Shown in pieces: positions 27,131 through 34,686 of a stretch of DNA of 64,000 nucleotides. Both the position numbers and the translations under genes were made by a program. The stretch is taken from positions 2,484,001-2,548,000 of the forward strand of contig NZ_CP113866.1 of assembly GCF_026914305.1 (NCBI RefSeq), given 5' to 3'. The notes beneath the pieces are model-generated. The model saw only the letters and a list, made by a program, of their open reading frames with translations. It searched no databases and was not told where the DNA came from. Each line of letters begins with the position of its first letter. Positions within the stretch are counted from its first letter, which is position 1. Source of the stretch: Caldicellulosiruptor acetigenus. GTDB lineage: Bacteria > Bacillota > Thermoanaerobacteria > Caldicellulosiruptorales > Caldicellulosiruptoraceae.

Positions 27131-28666
27131 TTACATATTGTTTTTTATAATGAGCTGTTTGCCAAATATTTTCTCAAACTGAGGTTTTAATCTTTCTGCG
27201 AGAGATATTTCAACTTCAAGGTTAGACTTTGAGTATATTCTTAAAACCACTTTTTCACATTCTTGACTACATCTTATAGATGTAACAAGTCCATTTTCTC
27301 TTTTATCAAGTATCTCTGCCAGTTTTAAAATAAGTGCAAGCGGCTTTATCTTTTTTACTCTGTCAGGGCTTAATACCTTTATATACCTTGCCAAAAAAGG
27401 TGCTTTTGATTTTGAATTTTCATGAAAAGATACAATCTCTGCAGTAAGTATTATATCTTGGTGTGAAAGTCCAAAGAGCGGCAAATTTAAAATAACATAA
27501 GCTGAATGCTGAGCATGCTGATAAAAACTCAAATAAGTCCCTATATCATGAAGTAGAGCAGCTGCCTTTAAAATAATCCTGTCTTCTTTGTCAAAATAGT
27601 GTGGAAAAACTAATAGCAGCTGGTCAAATAGCATAAGTGCATATCTGCAGACATTTTTTGAATGTTTTTTGCTGAAACTAAAAAAATTTAGATAATTGTT
27701 TATACTATACTCTAATAAAATTTCAGAAGAGAAAGCTGCTGAATTTGCATCTTTGAATAAATTTTCAAATAGAATACCTTCGCGTAGTCCATATGAACTG
27801 ACATAAAGCTTTTGAGTTTTTATTCTATCAAACAGTACTTTCAATATCACAAAAGCTCCTAAAATGATATCAGCTCTTTTCTCAGAAAGTCCAGGAATGC
27901 TCTTTCGTTTTTCAACCTCTACACTTTGGAGCATATTGTAAACCTCAATAAATTCTTGGTACGAAATTGCAAAGTTGTGCAAAGTAGTAATGGGATAATC
28001 TTTTTTATGTTGAATAATTCTGCCAAGATTTCTTATGCTTCCACCAATCCCAATAAGATTTACATTGTTTAGCTCTTCCATCCATTTATATTTTTCAAAA
28101 ACTGACATTACTTCAGCTTCTACTTCTCTCAATGATAAAGAAGGCTCCGAAATCTGTGAAATCTTTTTTGAACAGTTTACAGCACCAAGTTTGATTGAAC
28201 CCCAATACTTTAGGTTTTTATCTTTGAAATAAACAAACTCAGTGCTTCCTCCGCCAATGTCAACCAAAAGCCCATCCTGATAGTTTAAAGAGCATTTTGT
28301 TGCCCACAGGTTGTAGTGTGCTTCTTCAAACTCTGTAAGTACTCTTACTTCTAATTCTGTATATTTCTTGATATTTTCTAAAACTTCCATCTTATTGGTT
28401 GCATCCCTAATAGCAGCGGTAGCAACTGCCAATATATCCTGTTTTGCAACCCCGTTCATTTTGCAAAGCCCTATGAAAAAGTTGAGCACTTCAATCAAAA
28501 GCGAAACCTTATAAGAAGGTATCCGGTCTTTTTCTTCATATTCTGCAAGTCTTACCACTATACTCTCATCTTCAATTAATCTGAAAAATATTCCCTTATC
28601 AATCTCATACACCACAACCCTTACTGTATTTGAGCCAATGTCAATTATCCCTATTCTTTTTTTCAT
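27131..28666 (-). CDS. Ppx/GppA family phosphatase with C-terminal HD domain
   Basis: 511 residues from ATG at 28666 (AAGG upstream); the frame is open a further 37 codons. The ASKHA phosphatase core shows IDIGSNTVR and DIGGGSTEFV. A C-terminal HD domain (ALLHDIGTYLSF) follows near residue 390. Members cleave terminal phosphate from polyphosphate (Ppx) or convert pppGpp to ppGpp (GppA); sequence alone does not separate the two. The gene sits with pstB and phoU, so a polyphosphate or phosphate-stress role is most likely. Confidence 0.9.
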   Translation of the reverse strand: MKKRIGIIDIGSNTVRVVVYEIDKGIFFRLIEDESIVVRLAEYEEKDRIPSYKVSLLIEVLNFFIGLCKMNGVAKQDILAVATAAIRDATNKMEVLENIKKYTELEVRVLTEFEEAHYNLWATKCSLNYQDGLLVDIGGGSTEFVYFKDKNLKYWGSIKLGAVNCSKKISQISEPSLSLREVEAEVMSVFEKYKWMEELNNVNLIGIGGSIRNLGRIIQHKKDYPITTLHNFAISYQEFIEVYNMLQSVEVEKRKSIPGLSEKRADIILGAFVILKVLFDRIKTQKLYVSSYGLREGILFENLFKDANSAAFSSEILLEYSINNYLNFFSFSKKHSKNVCRYALMLFDQLLLVFPHYFDKEDRIILKAAALLHDIGTYLSFYQHAQHSAYVILNLPLFGLSHQDIILTAEIVSFHENSKSKAPFLARYIKVLSPDRVKKIKPLALILKLAEILDKRENGLVTSIRCSQECEKVVLRIYSKSNLEVEISLAERLKPQFEKIFGKQLIIKNNM

Positions 28667-28682
28667 GTTCCACCTTCCCATA

Positions 28683-30437
28683 TTATATAGCAGCTGGCAT
28701 TTTTTGTTTGCAAAGTTTTTTGACCTCAGAAAGGCGATTTGAAATCTCCTCAACATTTGAAAACTTCCCAGGTACAACCTTCATAACAGCTACTGATAAA
28801 CTCATAAGTCCAAACTTTTCTACCTCTCCTTTTCTGTTTTTAGCTTCTATATATCCTCTGGCAAGGTCACAGTGGTCGTAAAAATATAGAATCGAAGAGT
28901 CAAATTCCTCAACTATCTTTTTGGCAATTTTCTCAACTTCTGCTTTGTCATAAACAATTACAATGAAATCGTCACCCCCTATATGACCAACAAACACCTT
29001 TTCCTGCCAGTCCATTCGTATTTCCTTTAATATTGATGCAAGGTGTAAGATAACTTTGTCGTCCTTTTCAAATCCATAGTAATCGTTAAAAGGTTTAAAA
29101 TTATCAATGTCAATATAAAAGATGTAAAAATCTCTTTCCTTTTCTAAAGCGCTATTTATTTCTTTTTCAATCAATAAATTGCCTGGCAGGTTGGTAAGCG
29201 GATTTAGGTGTTTAGCAAAACTTATTTCCAGCTGTGTTGATTTTCTCAGCAAATCCTTTATTGTAACTACTCCTTCATATATTCCATCTTTTGTTATTAT
29301 TATATAATCATGAATATCCTCATCCTCCCTGGCAGAAAGTTCTTTGACAACATCGTGCAAAGAAGTACTGTACTCTACTACAATTGGATTTGCATCCATC
29401 AAAAGTGCAACAGGTCTCTTTGAATACACTGCAAATCCATACATTGTAGACAAATTCAGCAAAAATTTTTCTCTCTTTATCAGTCCCTCTACTTTACTAT
29501 CTTTTGTAACAACAAGACCATGAAGTTTTGGATTTTGTTCCAAAATTTCAAGAGCTTTTTCGCATGATATATTTGGTTCAACAGAGGGAACCTTTACACA
29601 AAGCGTTCCTATTTGAATATTTGAAGTGGAAAGAAAATAATGTTTTCTCTGGTTTTCTATGGTCTCTACTAAAAGTTCTTTTATGTCATTAGAAACTGAA
29701 GTTTTTAGTTCCATACTCGGAGGCATAATGAAATATCCTTGCAAATATTCAATTCCAATTTCTAAAAGACTTAGAAGTTCTTCCATCTTTTCAATCATGG
29801 TGGCAATAACTTTTATACGACTGTCGTCGCAAAATTCCAAAAAAGAATGCAAGTATTTGCTTTTTATAGAATCCACGGCTATATCACGATATACCTCCCT
29901 ACCAAGTTTAACATAGGCGGGTTTTGAGATAGAAATGAAATCAAGAGAAAATCCAAGTGAGCCTATATTTTCCACAGAAAATGCAAACCCTTGTTTTTTC
30001 AACGTTCTGATTGTATAGTGCAAGTCATCTATAAACAAATTTTCGCACGACCTTAAACTTATTTCAAATACAATATTTTTTGTAATCATAGGATTGGTAG
30101 AAAGAATACCTGTTACAAATGTAATAAAATCATCACTCATCAGAGATATCGGCGAAATATTTACAAAAAACTTCTTATTTTCAAAAATATCTTTTTTCTC
30201 ATTTAAAACATCTAAAACCCTTTTTAAAACCGCTTTATCAATCTTAACAATGAGGTTATTTTCTTTCATGATATCAAACAAAAGCTTTAAATCAATATAA
30301 CCTGTTTCATATGGATTTATAAGAAATACTTCCCAGCCAATTATCTGGGCAGAAGTAGCAAACACCACTGGCTGGTATGAAAGCTCTACACATTGTCTTT
30401 CCACCAGAAAATTCAAATAATCAAGTTTGCCCGACAT
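28683..30437 (-). CDS. Degenerate EAL - CBS pair - GGDEF signalling protein
   Basis: About 584 residues from ATG at 30437 (an earlier ATG lies 15 bases upstream). An N-terminal EAL-like domain (about 10-235) keeps the first glutamate region (GWEVFLIN) and QGYF, but the metal-binding DDFGTGYS motif is replaced (VENIGSLGFS). Two CBS motifs follow (about 280-400), then a GGDEF domain whose signature is GGDDF. It probably binds c-di-GMP and an adenine nucleotide rather than degrading the former; the cyclase site may be weak. It lies between phoU and ppx/gppA, linking phosphate state to second-messenger signalling. It overlaps the phoU stop by 17 bases. Confidence 0.85.
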   Translation of the reverse strand: MSGKLDYLNFLVERQCVELSYQPVVFATSAQIIGWEVFLINPYETGYIDLKLLFDIMKENNLIVKIDKAVLKRVLDVLNEKKDIFENKKFFVNISPISLMSDDFITFVTGILSTNPMITKNIVFEISLRSCENLFIDDLHYTIRTLKKQGFAFSVENIGSLGFSLDFISISKPAYVKLGREVYRDIAVDSIKSKYLHSFLEFCDDSRIKVIATMIEKMEELLSLLEIGIEYLQGYFIMPPSMELKTSVSNDIKELLVETIENQRKHYFLSTSNIQIGTLCVKVPSVEPNISCEKALEILEQNPKLHGLVVTKDSKVEGLIKREKFLLNLSTMYGFAVYSKRPVALLMDANPIVVEYSTSLHDVVKELSAREDEDIHDYIIITKDGIYEGVVTIKDLLRKSTQLEISFAKHLNPLTNLPGNLLIEKEINSALEKERDFYIFYIDIDNFKPFNDYYGFEKDDKVILHLASILKEIRMDWQEKVFVGHIGGDDFIVIVYDKAEVEKIAKKIVEEFDSSILYFYDHCDLARGYIEAKNRKGEVEKFGLMSLSVAVMKVVPGKFSNVEEISNRLSEVKKLCKQKMPAAI

Positions 30438-31161
30438 TTTTCTCTTCACCATTTTCGTTCATTTTTTTATCTTCTTGGCTATTCGTCTCAGAAGTTGTGT
30501 CACTCCACTCCCACTCATGTTTTAAAAGTCCTGTGAGTTTATACACAATCCATTCTGCTATATTTGTTGCGTGGTCAGCTATTCTTTCAATATATTTTAC
30601 AATTAAAATAAGCAGTACACATTGAGATGTGAAATCAGGTTTTTCCTTTATTGTTTTCTCTATATTCTCTAAGAGAAATCTAAACATCTGGTCAACTTTG
30701 TTATCCATAGCTTTTACTTTTTTTGCCATTTCTATGTCTGAGAGCATATACGCTTCCATTACATCTTTGAACATCATCTTGGCAAGCTCTGACATATAAG
30801 GTATTTCACTGCTAATGTCTACAAGCTGTTGACCTTCAAGCTTTAATACAAGTTTGGAGATGTCAGAAGCGTGGTCAGCAATTCTTTCAATATCATTTGC
30901 TATTCTGGTAGCTGCAATCAAAAGTCTTAAATCACTTGCCATAGGCTGTTGAGTTGCTATAACGATAGTACACTTTTTCTCTAATTCCTCTATCATATTG
31001 TCTATGTCAGTATCGTTTTTGATAACTTCAGTGGCTAAATTTACATCCTGTTTTATAAAAGCTTCCATAGCCTTTTCAATTGCTTCAAGCGCAAGACTTG
31101 CAATTTTGTAAACCTCAAAGTTTATTTCTTTCAGCTCTCTCAAAAAGGTCGAACGTATCAT
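30421..31161 (-). CDS. phoU: Phosphate transport regulator PhoU
   Basis: 246 residues with the two tandem PhoU helical-bundle repeats, each carrying its metal-binding E/D-x-x-x-D motif (NDTDIDNMIEELEKK; MDNKVDQMFRFLLE) and the repeated RIADHA segments (ANDIERIADHASDI and VKYIERIADHATNI). PhoU connects the Pst transporter to the PhoR kinase and restrains phosphate uptake. A short acidic tail is appended. The ATG has GAGGT upstream. It follows pstB by 38 bases. Confidence 0.95.
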   Translation of the reverse strand: MIRSTFLRELKEINFEVYKIASLALEAIEKAMEAFIKQDVNLATEVIKNDTDIDNMIEELEKKCTIVIATQQPMASDLRLLIAATRIANDIERIADHASDISKLVLKLEGQQLVDISSEIPYMSELAKMMFKDVMEAYMLSDIEMAKKVKAMDNKVDQMFRFLLENIEKTIKEKPDFTSQCVLLILIVKYIERIADHATNIAEWIVYKLTGLLKHEWEWSDTTSETNSQEDKKMNENGEEKNVGQT

Positions 31162-31199
31162 CTTCTACCTACCTCATCCCCAAAGTAAATTCTTAGATA

Positions 31200-31955
31200 T
31201 TAACCAAATCTTCCAGATATATAATCATCTGTCCTTTTATCTTTTGGTGCATGGAAAATATCTATTGTTCTACCAAATTCAATAAGTTCACCATTTAAGA
31301 AAAAACCTGTCCAGTCAGAAATTCTTGCTGCCTGTTGCATGTTGTGTGTAACTATCACTATAGTGTAATACTCTTTCAGTTCAATCAGGAGCTCCTCAAT
31401 ACGAAGGGTGGAAAGAGGGTCGAGCGCTGAGGTTGGCTCATCCAAGAGAAGAATCTGTGGCTCTACTGCAAGTGCCCGAGCAATACAAAGTCTTTGTTGC
31501 TGCCCACCAGAAAGCGACAAAGCACTTTTTGAAAGCCTATCTTTTACCTCTTGCCAAAGTCCTGCTCTTATAAGACATTTTTCGACAATTTCATCTAATT
31601 TTTTCTTGTCTTTTACCCCATTAATCCTTGGACCATAAGCAACATTTTCGTAAATACTCATAGGAAAAGGATTTGGATGTTGAAAAATCATCCCAACTTT
31701 TTTACGAAGTTCCATAAGGTTGATACCATCTGCATAAATGTCAGTACCATCAATAAATACCTTTCCCCAAATCTTAACTCCGTCTATCAAGTCGTTCATT
31801 CTGTTTAAGGTTCTTAAAAAAGTAGATTTGCCACATCCAGATGGTCCTATTAAAGCTGTGATTGCTTTTTCTGGAATAGAAATGTTTACATTTTTGAGAG
31901 CTTGTTCATTTCCGTAAAAAAGGTTTAAATCAATTGTCTCTATTTTTGACTCCAT
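31200..31955 (-). CDS. pstB: Phosphate ABC transporter ATP-binding protein
   Basis: About 251 residues from ATG at 31955: Walker A (GPSGCGKST), Q-loop, signature [15 protein letters not shown] and Walker B ([12 protein letters not shown]), with PstB-typical RTLNRMNDL and [18 protein letters not shown]. It powers PstSCA phosphate import. The binding protein and permease genes pstS, pstC and pstA are not in this window; only pstB and phoU are present, directly behind a PHO-box promoter. The frame is open to 31988. Confidence 0.95.
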   Translation of the reverse strand: MESKIETIDLNLFYGNEQALKNVNISIPEKAITALIGPSGCGKSTFLRTLNRMNDLIDGVKIWGKVFIDGTDIYADGINLMELRKKVGMIFQHPNPFPMSIYENVAYGPRINGVKDKKKLDEIVEKCLIRAGLWQEVKDRLSKSALSLSGGQQQRLCIARALAVEPQILLLDEPTSALDPLSTLRIEELLIELKEYYTIVIVTHNMQQAARISDWTGFFLNGELIEFGRTIDIFHAPKDKRTDDYISGRFG

Positions 31956-31960
31956 AACCC

Positions 31961-32143
31961 ATACAATCCCCTTTACACAAACCAACAATTTAAAACATTA
32001 TTCTTTATTTTTCCGACATTATAATACCACCCTTATTTTAAATTCAAATTATATTGATGTTAAAGTTGTGTTAAATTTCACATTTTTTATTGTAAGTAAC
32101 AAAGAAAGAGGCTCTCCATAAGAAAAATGGATAGCCTCAGTTG
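31961..32143. repeat. Copy A of a duplicated terminator/PHO-promoter/leader segment
   Basis: From the pstB ribosome site (ACAATCCCCTTT) through the PHO promoter to a hairpin ending at 32137, this segment matches the one at 33196-33373 by eye, with the same order of parts and small indels. The hairpin arms differ between copies but keep their pairing (GAGGCT with AGCCTC here, GGGGCT with AGCCCC there), so the structure appears to be conserved. Confidence 0.75.
32018..32074 (-). promoter_or_regulatory. PHO box and promoter of the pstB-phoU operon
   Basis: On the minus strand two TTAACA direct repeats (32069-32074 and 32058-32063) are separated by five bases, the PhoP-type PHO box arrangement known from Firmicutes. 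Downstream lie TTGAAT (32042-32047) and TATAAT (32018-32023) with an 18-base spacer. An activator site placed immediately upstream of the -35 element fits PhoP activation under phosphate starvation. The predicted transcript starts near 32010, giving a leader of about 55 bases before pstB. Confidence 0.75.
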
Positions 32144-32355
32144 AGTCTATATAACTGTGTAAAAAGGGATTGAGCCACCTCTCACCGTCTGGTTAAAATA
32201 GAAATAAAGAAGAACCCAAAATCAAATCTCACAGAAGGAATTCAAAATGGCTCAATACAATATTACCATAGACTTGGAAATTTTGCATTACCTTTTTACA
32301 ACAGACACAAAAGAGAAAAATTAGCTAAGTTATTATCCTCCTCAGCGGATTGGTA
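32144..32355 (+). mobile_element. IS256-family fragment: terminal repeat plus 5' end of a broken transposase
   Basis: TATATAACTGTGTAAAAAGGG near 32147-32167 resembles the terminal inverted repeat of IS256-type elements. ATG at 32247 (AGAAGGAA upstream) begins MAQYNITIDLEILHYLF, the N-terminus typical of IS256 transposases of these bacteria. It stops after 25 codons (TAG at 32322). After a shift of frame it continues LAKLLSSS and stops again. The remaining transposase and the second terminal repeat are missing, so this is a dead remnant. Confidence 0.75.
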
Positions 32356-32372
32356 GAAGGTCAAAGCTTATT

Positions 32373-32711
32373 TCATAATCCCAGCAGAATTCTTATTTTT
32401 TCTTCCATTTCTTTCAATTTTTCTTTTGGTAATTGTCCTATCTTTTTTACAAGTCTTTCTTTTGAAATTGACCGTATATCTTCCGGTTTTGCAAACGATG
32501 TTTTTGCAAGTCCACTGTGTTCAGGCTGTATCTCTACATGCATGGGTATATTCTTGTTCTTGCTTGTGATTGGCACAACAACCACTAAGTCAGCAGGACA
32601 TGAATTGAACTCATCAACAGAGATTATTACTGCTGGTCGAACACCGCTCTGTTCATGGCCCCGTGTAGGATTTAAATCTACAAGCCATATTTCTCCTCTT
32701 GTAGGGTTCAT
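32373..32711 (-). CDS. mazF: MazF/PemK-type toxin endoribonuclease
   Basis: A 112-residue toxin with the MazF fold motifs: RGEIWLVDLNPTRGHEQSGV, RPAVIIS, and VVVPITSKNK, including the conserved arginine and threonine that cleave mRNA. It starts within the antitoxin stop (four-base overlap), the normal arrangement for co-translated toxin-antitoxin pairs. It lies between the IS256 remnant and the duplicated leader segments, consistent with arrival by horizontal transfer. Confidence 0.92.
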   Translation of the reverse strand: MNPTRGEIWLVDLNPTRGHEQSGVRPAVIISVDEFNSCPADLVVVVPITSKNKNIPMHVEIQPEHSGLAKTSFAKPEDIRSISKERLVKKIGQLPKEKLKEMEEKIRILLGL

Positions 32712-32956
32712 TTTTCAATCCCATCCTGCAACGTGCTTTCCCACAGCTGCCTTTCCTCAATTTCTTCCTGCCATAGTTCTCTCTTTTCTCTAAGAGCAGA
32801 AAAAGCTTCCGCAGTTGCTGAAAGTAGAACTTTTCTTTTATACTCTGCAAGAGCCTCCTGAATTATCTTCTGCATTGGTTGATTGAGCTGCTGAGAAAGT
32901 TTCTTTAATCCTTCATATGTTTCAACATCCACTCTTACTGTTGTGGTTTTGCTCAT
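32708..32956 (-). CDS. Ribbon-helix-helix antitoxin partner of MazF
   Basis: An 82-residue protein with an N-terminal ribbon-helix-helix DNA-binding segment (KTTTVRVDVETYEGLKKLSQ) and a charged, tryptophan-containing C-terminal tail (ELWQEEIEERQLWESTL) that should wrap the toxin. In-frame starts exist at 32968 (GTG), 32959 and 32956; both ATGs are compatible with the AGGGTG site. It would bind its own promoter and be degraded under stress to release the toxin. Confidence 0.85.
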   Translation of the reverse strand: MSKTTTVRVDVETYEGLKKLSQQLNQPMQKIIQEALAEYKRKVLLSATAEAFSALREKRELWQEEIEERQLWESTLQDGIEK

Positions 32957-32971
32957 CATAATTATCACCCT

Positions 32972-33024
32972 GTAGATTGATTTATCTACTTAATAGTATA
33001 CCATATTAGAACGAGTTTCATCAA
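32972..33024 (-). promoter_or_regulatory. Toxin-antitoxin promoter with palindromic operator
   Basis: Minus strand: TTGATG (33019-33024), 18-base spacer, TATACT (32995-33000). Directly downstream lies an imperfect palindrome GTAGAT-TGATTT-ATCTAC (32972-32989) covering the start region, a plausible site for autoregulation by the RHH antitoxin. Confidence 0.6.
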
Positions 33025-33107
33025 ACCAAAAACTTGGATTTAATTAAGCAGGAGAGTTTTGCATCAAATCTTACATTTCTAATATAAAGTAGTAGATTTA
33101 GTAATAT

Positions 33108-33167
33108 ATGAAAGAAGGAAGGCTTGAAGGAAAAATAAAAGCAAAAATTGAGATAGCAAAAACATGA
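33108..33167 (+). pseudogene. Possible Rpn/PD-(D/E)XK transposase-like nuclease remnant
   Basis: Twenty codons reading MKEGRLEGKIKAKIEIAK before a stop resemble the repetitive C-terminal helix of Rpn-type recombination-promoting nucleases (EGRLEGKxEGK). Nothing upstream in frame continues the match. Too short for certainty. The rest of 32957-33195, outside the promoter, shows no gene. Confidence 0.3.
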
Positions 33168-33195
33168 TATTGGTATGAACAGAAGATAGTAACAT

Positions 33196-33373
33196 ATACA
33201 ATCCTTTTCGCGAACCAATATTTCGAAACATTTCTTCTTTTGACATTATAATGGCGCCCTCATTTTAAATTTAAATTATATTTACGTTAAAGTTGTGTTA
33301 AACTTAGTATTTTATATTGTAAAAATTATAAATGCAAGGGGCTGTCCAAAAGAAAAGTAGATAGCCCCCGTTG
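33196..33373. repeat. Copy B of the duplicated terminator/PHO-promoter/leader segment
   Basis: Second copy of the segment at 31961-32143. On the minus strand it retains a PHO-like box (TTAACA 33296-33301, five bases, TTAACG 33285-33290), a TATAAT and a ribosome-site-like AAAAGGATTGT where the pstB leader has AAAGGGGATTGT. No pst gene follows; the reading continues into the toxin-antitoxin island. Its hairpin (33338-33368) lies downstream of the RraA-like gene and can serve as that gene's terminator. Confidence 0.7.
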
Positions 33374-33432
33374 CTAAAATTAAAAGATATTAAAGTCCAA
33401 AATAGCCTTCACTTCAAAATAATCATCTTAAT

Positions 33433-34128
33433 CTATCTCACAGTCTCATCATACTCCCAGCCCATAAGGTCATACAGTTTTCTTCTTGAGACTTTGTCAT
33501 TGTCAAGTTCTTTTTTAGCAAAGCTGTAAACATCATATGCAAGCTCGCGTGGAACAACCACAACACCATCGCCGTCTGCAACAATCACATCGCCTGGTTT
33601 TATTAAAACCCCTTCGATATTCACAGGAATATTCATTGCATCAAACTTTAGTCTTCCAATCACCGTCTTTTGTGATACAAACTTCGACCAGAAAGGTATC
33701 TTTTGGATTATCAGCTCGTCTGTGTCGCGCGGCCCACCATTTGTTACATACCCGACAGCTCCTCTTGAAAAGCCGTCCAGTGAGTTGTTCGAACCCATCA
33801 GCCCGGCATCAACACCGCTCTGGTCTATGACAATAAAATCTCCTTTTTGAATCTCAGAAATCCAGGGATATGGGCAGATGTTTGTATAGTAATACCCACA
33901 CCACTTTTCATACTCCTGCGGTGTCATCTTAGGAATTTCTCCATCGTATGGTAAGTATCTTACAGTCTTTGCAATCCCAACTGCTTTTGTTCTGAAAAGT
34001 GGCTTTATTGTGTACGGAAGACTAAATCTGTGATGTAAAAGAAGATAATCAAGACCATCTCGAACATCAGCAACTCTGAGCTGTGAAAACATCTCAATTA
34101 GCTCCAAATTCTCTCTTTGGTCAAACAT
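33433..34128 (-). CDS. RraA-like / HMG-aldolase family protein
   Basis: 231 residues of the RraA (former dimethylmenaquinone methyltransferase-like) fold: ADVRDGL near residue 20, the glycine-rich GGPRDTDEL loop with the conserved Arg-Asp pair, and KPGDVIVADGDGVVVVP. Members include the E. coli RNase E regulator RraA and aldolases acting on 4-hydroxy-4-methyl-2-oxoglutarate; many remain unassigned. An insert of about 25 aromatic-rich residues (EKWCGYYYTNICPYPWISEI) is present. It ends 60 bases before the copy B hairpin. Confidence 0.8.
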   Translation of the reverse strand: MFDQRENLELIEMFSQLRVADVRDGLDYLLLHHRFSLPYTIKPLFRTKAVGIAKTVRYLPYDGEIPKMTPQEYEKWCGYYYTNICPYPWISEIQKGDFIVIDQSGVDAGLMGSNNSLDGFSRGAVGYVTNGGPRDTDELIIQKIPFWSKFVSQKTVIGRLKFDAMNIPVNIEGVLIKPGDVIVADGDGVVVVPRELAYDVYSFAKKELDNDKVSRRKLYDLMGWEYDETVR

Positions 34129-34157
34129 TGATTTTTAACCACCTTTCAAAAATACTT

Positions 34158-34652
34158 TTATTCTTGTAGAAGGTTTATAAAAGAGATTCCTTTTTCATCT
34201 GGAATTCTCTTTAAGTTAATATCGTCCAATTTCAAAATTAAAACTTCTGCAAGGTAAAGCACAATGCTTCCATTTTCTAAATGCCCGCTATAAGTGGATT
34301 TGAGGTCTGAGGCAACAAAGTGGATGTGCGGTTGAAAATCCACCACAAGCCCTTGCATACTTGAAAGCTCTATAGGCCCCTGCACCTCTAAAAACTCATT
34401 TGTTGGATTCGGCTCAACTGTTGTGACCCTATGATACACAAGCTTTTTAAGCGTCCCTATGCCGCTTACAATACAGCCGTTTTTAATCCCCTTTTCTCTG
34501 ACAAAATTTTGAATTGATTCAAGCAAAAGCTCGTCTGGTTCAAGGTTCAAAATGAAAATAGAATGGACATTTTTACTCTCTTTATTGCAAAATTTTGTAC
34601 AGTATTTTAAATTTTTGTAAGAAAACAAAAGTGCCCTGGGAAATAAAGCCAC
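34158..34652 (-). CDS. PPC/DUF296 domain protein, start unresolved
   Basis: The recognisable domain begins about residue 29 of this frame (SIFILNLEPDELLLESIQNF, VSGIGTLKK, HIHFVASD, SGHLENG), matching PPC/DUF296 domains, including the His-x-His that binds zinc in some members. The frame is open to a GTG at 34652, but that codon lies inside the terminator hairpin of the preceding ABC gene. The only ATG with a ribosome site (GAGAG, about 34570) is in another frame and meets TGA after seven codons, exactly where a TTG of this frame begins. A one-base loss in the following T-rich stretch would explain this. Confidence 0.65.
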   Translation of the reverse strand: MALFPRALLFSYKNLKYCTKFCNKESKNVHSIFILNLEPDELLLESIQNFVREKGIKNGCIVSGIGTLKKLVYHRVTTVEPNPTNEFLEVQGPIELSSMQGLVVDFQPHIHFVASDLKSTYSGHLENGSIVLYLAEVLILKLDDINLKRIPDEKGISFINLLQE

Positions 34653-34659
34653 CCAGGGC
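34621..34659 (-). terminator. Intrinsic terminator after the ABC exporter operon
   Basis: Minus strand: GCCCTGGG and CCCAGGGC pair around an 11-base loop, followed by ACTTTTGTTTTC. It closes the marR-ABC-ABC operon. Confidence 0.85.
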
Positions 34660-34686
34660 CCATAACTTTTATGCTAAAATGTCTTT

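Noticed and set aside
33021-33218. 65-codon minus-strand frame rich in Phe/Cys
   Set aside because: Composition is typical of antisense to AT-rich DNA, and it overlaps the toxin-antitoxin promoter; no start signal.
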